Shown one piece after another: positions 55,290 through 64,000 of a DNA stretch of 64,000 nt. The translations under genes were made by a program, and so were the position numbers. The stretch spans positions 32,724,214 to 32,788,213 of the forward strand of contig NC_080417.1 in the NCBI RefSeq assembly GCF_029873635.1, written 5' to 3'. The notes below the pieces were generated by a model. The model saw only the letters and a program-made list of their open reading frames with translations, had not been told where the DNA came from and ran no database searches. Every line of letters starts with the position of its first letter. Positions within the stretch are counted from its first letter, which is position 1. The stretch comes from Malania oleifera. Its lineage: Eukaryota > Streptophyta > Magnoliopsida > Santalales > Ximeniaceae.

Positions 55290-55424
55290 TATAGTGACCC
55301 GAATAAAAATAGTATTTTAATAATAATGAGGGAGAGAAAATGGAAACAGAAACAGAAGGAGGCCGTAGACATCGCACTTTGGAGATAATAATAAATAAAT
55401 AAAATTTCAGGAAATTGCCAGACT

Positions 55425-55629
55425 TTGTTGATGAATATAGGGTTTTGTCGACCCTAGGTCTTTAGGATCTCATTGATGAGTTCCCATTTCATTGACAAGA
55501 AAATACCGAGAGACAGGTTTGGGCTACTCTAAATTTCGTCGATGAATACAGGGGTTCGTCGATGAATTTACTGAAGGACATGTTGATGAAGTGACGTGTC
55601 TCGTCGACGAATCTGGCCCTATAAATAGG
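55425..55629 (+). promoter_or_regulatory. LTR promoter array and TATA box (element 7, 5' LTR)
   Basis: Sites start at 55425, 55445, 55470, 55489, 55536, 55556, 55580 and 55601: spacing 20, 25, 19, 47, 20, 24, 21. TATAAATAGG lies at 55620-55629, ten bases after the last site. A CT-rich tract follows at about 55665-55700. Confidence 0.77.
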
Positions 55630-56029
55630 GAAAACTTGGATTTTTATCAGAATTTCAGTGCTCTCCCTCCTTCCTCTCTCCCTCTCTCTCTCTCTCTCTC
55701 CTACAAACCCTCTCCCTTCTCTCTTCAATTTCAGCCCCGCCAGTCACTGAATCGACAATCCGAAGCCACCACGACATTCCTGGCAAAGTTCTCTGCAAGT
55801 CCGTCGGAGCAGACAGTTGGTAAAACGAAGTTAGATTTCATCCCAAATTTAGGGTAAGGCCTTTTAGTCCATTTTTAGGCCAGTATACCATAGGGGCTTT
55901 TTAATAGTCAAGTAAGGGAATTATGCTATGCTAGGTAATTTTAAGATATTATACAGTTTATTTAAATTATGAATATTATGTATTAAAGTATGGTGTGTCT
56001 TGAGAATATGAATATAGTATGGAATATAT

Positions 56030-56190
56030 TTTACGAATTTCAGTACCATGATTTTACGAATTTCAGTATCATGATTTTACGAATTTTAGTACCATGATTA
56101 TACGAATCTCAGTACCATGATTATATGAATTCCAGTACTATGATTATGCAGTTATCAGTATTACGATTATACAGTTCTCAATATTATGAC
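56030..56190 (+). repeat. minisatellite of about 24 bp in LTR
   Basis: Six or seven units of TACGAATTTCAGTACCATGA and close variants follow one another. The same array occurs in the 3' LTR at about 62990-63150. Confidence 0.93.
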
Positions 56191-57198
56191 GTATGAATTA
56201 CAGTTATAGTTTATTCAGTATCATGGTTATTACAGTTATTTCAGAATCATGGTAAATCAGATAGTGGTATATAGAGATATATGATATAGTATCAGACCCT
56301 ATTGGACTATGCAGTTATAGAGCACGGTACCGTTGCTACAGATATTATGTTATGTTACAAGTGCAACCATTTATTAAGATAATACGTGGTAGTAGGTCGA
56401 TCACCTAGGCCCTTGACGTGGACAGACTCCCCATCAGATATGGGTTAAGGTGGGCAAATCAGACCGATGGAGTATAGTGATTTATTCCTAGTTGGCTAGC
56501 TAGGGTAAATCCCGCCTACGGGCCGCACAACCCTGTCATGAGGGGTTAAATCATGACACATAGTTATTTATAGGGAAAGTTTTCAGTTACTATTACGTAT
56601 GTACAGATTTACAAAAACTAGGAACATACCTATGTATGATAGAAGTATTTTGAATAGTAATCTACAATACTATTATGTTAAGCAACATGGAAAGGGGGTG
56701 AATTTTATTACTTGTACTGTATTTACATATTTAGTTATACATGATTATTTAGAAATGAATTTTCATAATATTGTAACTCATTTGCCACACACTAGTAATA
56801 GCATATTTCGTCTTACTCAACGTTGGTTCATCCCAGTGTTGAATCATTTTTCAAGTGATCCAGGTAGGCAGGCAAACCAGGCTCACAGATAGAGGGGCTT
56901 AAGTACTGCCCTGTTAGCAGATAGTGAGTATGTTGTGGACGATTTTTGTATATCCCAGTATAGTTGGGGATATTTTGGAGAATAGTGATATGTGTATATT
57001 TTGGAAAACATGATAGCACTCTGGTATTGTCTTGTATATAATTATGTATGGATATGTTTATTTGATTTCTACTTCTCGCTGCTTAGGCTAATGATTGGGT
57101 TTACCCTAGTATGGTATCAGAGCTTGTAGATTATCATAGTATGTATTAAAAAAAAGAAAAAAAAAAACCCCCAGTTTATTAAGGAGGTCGTTACAGTT

Positions 57199-57210
57199 TG
57201 GTATTAGAGC
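57199..57210 (+). other. primer-binding site of element 7
   Basis: TGGTATTAGAGC, one change from the Met-type site, three bases after the LTR. The leader 57211-57499 has no ORF and matches the other Tekay leaders. Confidence 0.87.
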
Positions 57211-57499
57211 CTAGGTTGCTAGGTTTTGTAGACTTTAGAATGCAGCAGAAACAATACCAGAGTATAGGAAAAGAATTTGAGGTTTGTTCTGTTTTTGGGT
57301 ACAGGATTTTCGTGGTGGTTTCTTTGTTTTTCCTAGGGTGACGATTTTAGAAATACTATAGTAAACTATTTTCAGGTCGTGTGTCTAGGTGACAGAACTA
57401 GATATTGAGTTAAGGTCAGGGAAGGTAATTAAGTTTGAGTTGGTACAGGATAGGTCTGTATAGGAGATAAAGTGCTTAAGTGTGCTTCTTGTTTTCAGG

Positions 57500-58440
57500 A
57501 TGGACCCAGGAAGCAGTGGCACAAATGCTGAGGAGGATAGGCCAGGACCTTCCAGCATAGGTGGAGGAGATACAGATGTTGTACTACGTAACGCCACTCA
57601 GCAGGTGATGGCTGAGATGGCCAGGAGCTCTAGGGAGCATGGTTGTTTGATTGAGCAGTTTACGCAGATGAAGCCCCCATCCTTTGTTGGAGGAGATGAC
57701 CTAACTATAGCTGAGAATTGGGTTCAGGATACTGAAGAAACATTGGCGGTGCTTCCATGTACGGATGAGCAGAAGGTAGCATTTGCAACATTCAAGTTAA
57801 CAGGTTTTGCAAAGCGCTGGTGGAAAGCAGCTCGTCTGATAGAGAAGTAGAGGCTGGTTCCAGTTCCAGTGACGTGGGACCGATTCAAGGAGCTATTCTT
57901 CGAGTGGTATTTCCCTACTATCGTTTGAAGTGCGAAGACAGCAGAGTTTCTACATTTGGTACAGGGGCAAATGACTGTATCCCAGTACGCAGCTCGGTTT
58001 GTCGAGTTGTCACGTTTTGCTCCACATTTGGCACCTGATGAAGAGAAAAAGGCAAGGAAGTTTGAAGAGGGACTGAGGCAGAATCTGTTTAAGCAGGTAA
58101 TTGGTTTCAGGGCTTAGACATTCACAGAGGTTGTAGACAGAGCTGTGATTATTGAGAGTGGCATTCAAAGGGGTGTAGCAGCTCAGAGTTAGAGGAAGAG
58201 GCCTGCACCTCAAGGTTTTCAGGCTAGCACCAGTAGGGGTCCATGGAGAGGAGGTCGTGATAAGGGAGACCAGAGGCAGATGGCCGGATAGGCAGAGGTG
58301 TATGTTATCATTGTGGGAGACCTGATCACATGGTACATGAATGCCCAGGTCAGCAGGACCAGGTCTCAGCTCCCAAGCCCTATCAGGGAGGACATCAGGC
58401 AGCTCGGGGAGGATACCAGGCACCTCGTGGTGGCCAGCAG
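57500..58440 (+). pseudogene. Tekay gag of element 7 (capsid, CCHC knuckle)
   Basis: I chose the ATG at 57500 ([19 protein letters not shown]) because it aligns with gag of elements 2 and 6. Capsid blocks include [33 protein letters not shown] and [14 protein letters not shown]. The frame stays in phase beyond its stops: TAG at 57848-57850, TGA at 57926-57928 and TAG at 58115-58117 replace Gln or Arg codons. A knuckle CYHCGRPDHMVHEC lies at about 58303-58345, in a different frame from the upstream part. No intact product is possible. Confidence 0.88.
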
Positions 58441-58911
58441 AGGAATATGGCCCCAACACGAGTATACGCTCTGACGTCGGGTGATGCAGAGGCTGCTATG
58501 GATGTGGTGATAGGCACATTTACTATTTTATCACATCCAGTCATTGTTCTTTTTGACTCGGGTGCTACTCATTCTTTCATTTCTGCATCTTATGTTAAAT
58601 TATTTGAGAGTGAGACCCAGTTATTAGATATAGCGTTGTCAATAGCTACACCATCAGGATCAGTGATCAAATGTCAAAAGATAGTTAGAGCCTATCCAAT
58701 AGAAATTCAGGGGAAAGTACTACCAGCGGACCTGATTGTGTTTGATATGTGTGGTTTCGATATAATACTGGGTATGGATTGGTTGGCTGTCAATCATGCC
58801 AACATCGATTGTTTCCAAAAAGAAGTAATTTTCAAACCTCCTGGAGAGCAGGAATTCAGATTCGTTGGTTCATGGGTACGTGCTCCAACGCAGTTGGTAT
58901 CTGCCATGTAA
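58441..58911 (+). pseudogene. aspartic protease of element 7, well preserved
   Basis: An open stretch (part of a frame from 58330) with MAPTRVYALTSGDAEAAMD, the intact active site VLFDSGATHSFISASYVKL and FDIILGMDWLAVNHANIDC. It is the only Tekay protease here with the full DSGA motif. A TAA at 58909-58911 separates it from the RT linker. Confidence 0.87.
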
Positions 58912-60309
58912 GTGAGCAGATTACTCTTGGACGAAGGTCAGGGATTTATAGCATTTGTGAAAGAAGTATCTGAAAATGAATTGAAGATTGATAGCACTCC
59001 AGTAGTACGAGAATTTCTAGATGTTTTTCTAGAGGAGTTACCAAGGTTACCTCCTGTGCACGAGGTAGATTTTCGTATAGATTTACCTCCAGGGACTACA
59101 CCGATTTCTAAGGTTCCCTACTGTATGGCTCTATCTGAATTGGGAGAATTAAAGGAACAGTTGCAAGATTTGCAGAAAAAGGGGGTTTATACGACCCATT
59201 GTATCGCCATGGGGAGCTCTAGTGTTGTTCGTAAAGAAGAAAGACGAGTCCATGAGGATGTGTATTGATTACAGGGAGATAAACAAGGTTACTATTAAGA
59301 ATTAATATCCTCAACCCCATATAGACGATTTTTTTTATTAGCTCCAAGGTACACAGGTGTATTCCAAGATTGACCTCAGATTAGGGTATCATCCAGTGAG
59401 AGTAAAAGCAGAGGATGTCGCAAAGACAGCCCTCAGGACCAGGTATGGGCACTACGAGTTCCTCGTTATGCCGTTTGGTCTAGCGAATGCCCCGGCCGTG
59501 TTCATGGACTTGATGAACAGAGTTTTTCACTAGTATCTAAATTAGTTTGCAGTAGTTTTCATTGATGATATACTAGTGTACTCGAGGAGTTTTGAGGAGC
59601 ATGAGGTGCATTTAAGGCAGGTGTTGCAGATTCTCATGGAAGAGAAGCTTTATGCTAAGTTTAGTAAGTGTGAGTTCTGGCTTGAGAAGGTAGCATTTTT
59701 AGGCCATGTGATCTCAGGGGACGGTATTTCAGTGGATCCCAGTAAGATTAACGCGGTGGTAAATTGGTCTAGGCCAAGAAATGTGCAGGAAGTCAGGAGT
59801 TTCTTAGGACTGGCAAGTTATTACCATCGTTTTGTTGAGGGGTTTTCAGCTTTATCGGGACCTCTCACACGATTGACTAGGAAAAATGTCATATTTATGT
59901 GGGATCAAGAATGTGAGTAGAACTTCTAAGAATTAAAGCAGCGGTTCGTCACTGCACCAGTTCTGACGATTCCATTAGGAGGTGATGGTTATGTTATTTA
60001 CAGTGACGCGTCTTTGAAAGGGCTCGGTTGTGTGCTGATGTAGCATGGTAGGGTGGTAGTGTATGCATCTAGACAGTTGAAAGAATATGAAAAGAACTAC
60101 CTTACTCATGATCTAGAATTGGCTGCAGTTGTACATGCACTAAAGATTTGGAGACATTATTTATATGGTGAGAGGTGTGAGATATTCTCAGATCACAAAA
60201 GCCTAAAGTACTTCTTACATAGAAAGAGTTGAACATGCGGTAAAGGAGGTGGTTAGAACTCATCAAAGATTACGACTGTACCATCAATTACCAACCAGGT
60301 AAAGCAAAT
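58912..60309 (+). pseudogene. reverse transcriptase and RNase H of element 7
   Basis: The linker with LPRLPPVHEVDFRIDLPPG and [13 protein letters not shown] opens it. A one-base change in an A/G run near 59180 shifts the frame, after which [17 protein letters not shown] is read near 59250. The palm has [20 protein letters not shown] (family RSGYHQV) and [12 protein letters not shown]. The catalytic FIDD at about 59560 lies just after two TAG codons (59531 and 59543). The thumb and connection (59576-59920) are open. RNase H has [16 protein letters not shown] with TAG at 60041. A short deletion near 60220 and a TAA at 60241 follow. Confidence 0.9.
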
Positions 60310-61897
60310 ATGGTAGCTGATGCACTGAACCGTAAATCAAGAGACACAGCACAACTAGCAGCGGTAGTTCAGCATCCGATTCAAATGAACTTAGAAAGAC
60401 TCGGTGTGGAATTAGTGGAGTATGATCCTCATGCGCTTATTTCCAGTTTGGTTGTACAACCCACATTGTATAAAAAGATTAAAACTGCTCAGAGAGATGA
60501 CCCAGAGTTAGTGGAGGTGATAGCTAGAGTACAGGATGGTCAGGGGGAAGAATTCAGTATTTCTGATGATGGGGCTTTGAGATTTCGCACCAGATTGTGT
60601 GTGCCTGCAGATGACAGCATCAGGAGGATGATTTTAGAAGAGGCACATAGATTTCTATACACTGTTCATCCTAGAAGTATAAAAATGTATAGGGATCTAC
60701 GAGATTATTTCTAGTGGAGTGGCATGAAGAGGGAGATGGCAGAATTTGTGCAGCAGTGTTTGACGTGCCAACAGGTTAAGGCTAAGCACCAAAGGCCGGC
60801 TAGTCAGTTGCAACCACTTTTCATTCCTGAGTGGAAGTGGGACCACGTGTCCATGGATTTTGTTACCGGGCTTCCGCCAGCGTTGCATGGTTAGAATACC
60901 ATCTGGGTAGTAGTTAATAGATTGATGAAGACAACACACTTTCTGCCCATTAAGATTAGCTATCCTGAACCGGTTAGCAGAGATATATATACAGGAGATT
61001 TTTCAATCCCATGGAGTGCCGGTATCCATAGTCTCAGACCGTGATCCACATTTTACATCACAGTTCTGGAGGAGTTTACAGGAGGCACTAGGGACTCAGC
61101 TAGCATTCAGTACAGCTTTCCACCCTCAGACCGATGGTTGGACTGAGAGAACAATCAAGATATTAGAAGATATACTTCGTGCATGTGTGCTAGACTTTGG
61201 AGGTAGCTGGATCCAGTTTTTGCCACTAGTTGAATTTTCTTATAATAACAGTTATCATACTAGCATCGGCATGATACCTTACGATGCATTATATGGTAGG
61301 AGATGTCAATCTTCTCTTTTCTAGGATGAAGTAGGTGAAATGCGAGTTTTGAGTCCAGAGATAATTCAGCAGGCATGTGATAAAGTCCAACTTATTCGAG
61401 ATAGGATCAGTACAGCACAGAGTCGGCAGAAAAGTTATGCAGATACTCGCCACCGGGAACTGGAATTTGGAGTAAGTGATCATGTATTTCTAAGAATAAC
61501 TCCACTGAAGAGAATTTTGAAATTTGGGAAGAAGGGTAAGTTGAGCACTAGGTTTATTGACCCATTTGAGATACTTGAGAAGATTAGATCAGTGGCCTAT
61601 CGACTAGCTTTACCGCCATCTCTATTTCGAGTTCATGACGTATTTCATGTTTCTAGGTTAAGGAAATACGTCTCAGATCCTTCCCATATCATCAACCATG
61701 TAGAACTGGAAGTCAGTGAGGCTTTAGCATATGAAGAAGTTCTAGTACAGATTTTAGATAGAAAAGATCAAGAATTACGCAGCAAAAGGATACCACTAGT
61801 GAAAGTTCTATGGAGAAACCATGCGATTGAAGAAGCCTCATGGGAGCTTGAAGATGAAATTAGATGGAAATATCCCCATTTATTTGATGAATTATAG
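60310..61897 (+). pseudogene. integrase with chromodomain-like tail (element 7)
   Basis: 60310-60714 holds the spacer and the zinc site (EEAHRFLYTVHP). After a TAG at 60712 come QQCLTCQQ, then [18 protein letters not shown] with a TAG at 60892. The core has [19 protein letters not shown] and FHPQTDGWTERTI (61016-61324; the E of the catalytic triad follows TDGW, where relatives have TDGQ). After a TAG at 61322 the last 185 codons (61340-61897) are open: FLRITPLKRILKFGKKGK, then the tail KVLWRNHAIEEASWELEDEI. The tail is the clearest chromodomain-like end in the window. Confidence 0.92.
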
Positions 61898-62147
61898 TAT
61901 TGATGTATATGCTAAGATAGTAATTTTATTTTGTTAAGTTCAGTGTAATTGTAATGTAAAGTATAGGTTAGGTAGTATTTTGGTTTTAGGGGTAATTTTC
62001 TTTTATATTTGTAATCTCCGAGAACTACCCATGTAATCATGGTATTCCTCCGCCATAAGTGAGGGCAGGTAATAAAATAAGTAGACCGTTTTCTTTTAAG
62101 GGAAGAGGAATTATATGAACAGTAAATTTTGAGGACGAAATTTTTAT

Positions 62148-62160
62148 AAGGGGGGGAGAA
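62148..62160 (+). other. polypurine tract of element 7
   Basis: AAGGGGGGGAGAA lies directly before the 3' LTR. The stretch 61898-62147 is a 3' untranslated region with no ORF. Confidence 0.9.
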
Positions 62161-64000
62161 TGTAGTGACCCGAATAATAATAGTATTTTAATAATAATGA
62201 GGGAGAGAAAATTGAAACAAAAATAGAAGGAGGCCGTAGACATCGCACTTTGGAGATAATAATAAATAAAAAAAATTTCAGGAAATTGCCAGACTTCGTC
62301 AATGAATACAGGGTTTCGTCGACGAAGGTCTTCAAGATCTCGTCGACGAGTTCCCATTTCGTCGATGAGAAAATACCGAGAGACGGGTTTAGGCTACTCT
62401 GAATTTCATCGACGAACACAGGGGTTCATCGACGAATTTACTAAAGGACTCGTCGACGAGGTGACGTGTCTCGTCGACGAATCTGGCCCTATAAATAGGG
62501 AAAACTCATATTATTATCATAATTTTAGTGCTCTCTCTCTCTCTCTCCTGCGGACACTCTCCCTTCTCTCTTCGATTTCGGCCCCTCCAGTCACCGGATC
62601 GATGATCCGAAGCCACCACAATGCTCCTGACGAAGTTCTCTGCAAGTCTGCCAGAGTGGATCGTTGGTAAAACGAAGTTAGATTTCATCCCAAATTCAGG
62701 GTAAGGCCTTTTAGTCCATTTTTTGCCTATGACAGTCATAGGAAATGATATAGGCGAAGAAATACTAATATTCTATTCTGAAAAATGTTGTTTTCAGGGT
62801 GTTGTGTAAGAGGCCATGCGAGTATTAGGCCAGTATACCATAGGGGCTTTTTAATAGTCAAGTAAGGGAAATATACTATGCTAGGTAATTTTAAGATATT
62901 ATACAGTTTATTTAAATTATGAATATTATGTATTAAAGTATGGTGTGTCTTGAGAATATGAATATAGTATGGAACATATTTTACGAATTTCACTACCATG
63001 ATTTTACGAATTTCAGTATCATGATTTTACGAATTTTAGTACCATGATTATACGAATCTCAGTACCATGATTATACGAATTCCAGTACTATGATTATGCA
63101 GTTATCAGTATTACGATTATACAGTTCTCAATATTATAACGTATGAATTACAGTTACAGTTTATTCAGTATCATGGTTATTACAGTTATTTCAAAATCAT
63201 GGTAAATTAGATAGTGGTATATAGAGATATATTATATGGTATTAGACCCTATTGGACTATGCAGTTACAGAGCACGGTACCGTTGCTACAGATATTTTGT
63301 TATGTTACAAGTGCAACCACCTATTAAGATAATACGTGGTAATAGGTCGATCACCTAGGCCCTTGACGTGGACAGACTCCCCATCAGATATGGGTTAAGG
63401 TGGGCAGATCAAATCGATGGAGTATAGTGATTTATTCCTGGTTGGCTAGTCAGGGTAAATCCCGCCTACAGGCCGCACAACCCTGTCATGAGGGGTTAAA
63501 TCATGACACACAGTTATCCACAAGGAAAGTTTTCAGTTACTATTACGTATATACAGATTTACAGAAACTAGGAACATACTTATGTATGATAGAAGTATTT
63601 TGAATAGTAATCTACAATACTGTTATGTTAAGCGACATGGAAAGAGGGTGAATTTTATTACTTGTACTGTATTTACATATTTAGTTATACATGATTATTT
63701 AGAAACGGATTTTCATAATATTGTAACTCATTTGCCACACACTAGTAATAGCATATTTCGTCTGACTGAGCGTTGGCTCATCCCAGTGTTGAATCATTTT
63801 TCAAGTGATCCAGGTAGGCAAGCAAACCAGGCTCGCAGATAGAAGGGCTTTAGTACTGCCCTGTTAGCAGATAGTGAGTATGTTGTGGAGGATTTTTGTA
63901 TATCCCAGTATAGTTGGGGATATTTTGGAGAATAGTGATATGTGTATATTTTGGAAAACATGATAGCACTCTGGTATTATCTTGTATATAATTATGTATG
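62161..64000 (+). repeat. 3' LTR of element 7, cut by window end
   Basis: It starts TGTAGTGACCCGAATAATAA. It contains the array, TATA box, CT tract, the 105-base segment missing from the 5' LTR, a minisatellite (about 62990-63150) and the GCCGCACAACCCTGTCATGA block near 63471. Confidence 0.92.
62296..62499 (+). promoter_or_regulatory. LTR promoter array and TATA box (element 7, 3' LTR)
   Basis: Sites start at 62296, 62316, 62340, 62359, 62406, 62426, 62450 and 62471: spacing 20, 24, 19, 47, 20, 24, 21. Four are perfect TCGTCGACGA. The second block repeats the first at an offset of 110-112 bases. TATAAATAGG lies at 62490-62499. Confidence 0.78.

Larger units (their letters stand above)
55290..57195 (+). 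repeat. 5' LTR of element 7 (1906 bp)
   Basis: It starts TATAGTGACCC (the 3' LTR has TGTAGTGACCC) and ends GGTCGTTACA. It lacks about 105 bases present in the 3' LTR (62733-62837 region). A frame of 97 codons at 56599-56892 also occurs in the 3' LTR but has no domain. Confidence 0.92.
55290..64000 (+). mobile_element. Tekay-type Ty3/gypsy chromovirus (element 7), 3' LTR truncated by window
   Basis: 5' LTR 55290-57195, primer site, gag, PR, RT, RNase H, integrase to 61897, polypurine tract and 3' LTR from 62161. The LTRs differ little (two changes in about 100 bases at 56040-56140 against 63000-63100) apart from one deletion, so this is probably the youngest Tekay copy here. Even so, its pol has many stops. 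Confidence 0.93.

Noticed and set aside
56599..56892. 97-codon frame in both LTRs of element 7
   Set aside because: The two LTRs descend from one sequence, so sharing proves nothing. No domain or matching frame in other Tekay LTRs.

Overview
The window looks like a piece of intergenic heterochromatin from a repeat-rich flowering plant, probably a woody eudicot. It is AT-rich and is built almost entirely of LTR retrotransposons of plant lineages: Ty3/gypsy chromoviruses of Tekay/Del type, one Ty3/gypsy Athila-type element, and Ty1/copia elements of SIRE/Maximus type. I cannot name the species. I found no convincing host protein gene, tRNA, rRNA or CRISPR array. Every retroelement coding region is broken.

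Left half (1-30422). The layers nest inside one another. The oldest is a minus-strand SIRE-like element (LTR 28641-30422, gag 27535-28580). Its gag was hit by a minus-strand Tekay-type element (LTR split into 11397-11906 and 25750-27534; leader 10970-11396). That LTR was hit by a plus-strand copia element now reduced to a solo LTR (11907-13632 and 25378-25749; target duplication GAAAA). That LTR was hit by a plus-strand Tekay element (13633-25377), whose integrase carries a solo gypsy LTR (19291-21769; target duplication GAAAA). Separately, another minus-strand Tekay element (3534-10969) sits in the leader of the second layer. Its own 3' LTR is cut by a minus-strand SIRE-like element (1-3533).

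Middle (30423-33587). This is the only stretch I cannot assign confidently. It holds a degenerate tandem repeat, long ATT microsatellites inside a larger repeat, and sequence resembling the 3' end of a Tat/Ogre-type LTR.

Right half (33588-64000). A plus-strand SIRE-like element (LTR 33588-35396 plus 54567-54795; start of gag 54849-54883) was split by a minus-strand Tekay element (35397-54566). The gag of that Tekay element is split by a minus-strand Athila-type element (41665-51386; target duplication ACCAC; primer site matching tRNA-Asp). The SIRE gag is also cut at 54884 by a Tekay-type LTR fragment, itself cut at 55290 by a plus-strand Tekay element running off the window end.

The most striking signal is in the LTR promoters. 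Upstream of the TATA box, Tekay LTRs and one SIRE LTR carry the same array of a 10-bp palindrome (consensus TCGTCGACGA). Eight sites lie in two blocks of four, with nearly identical spacing (about 21, 25, 20, 46, 21, 25, 21 bases) although the two superfamilies are otherwise unrelated. Other SIRE LTRs use different palindromic words on a similar grid of about 21 bases. This suggests a shared, spacing-constrained protein-binding module or a promoter module exchanged between superfamilies. A second general signal is that most in-frame stops in the Tekay copies fit single G:C to A:T changes, mostly in CAG or TGG codons, as expected from decay of methylated DNA.
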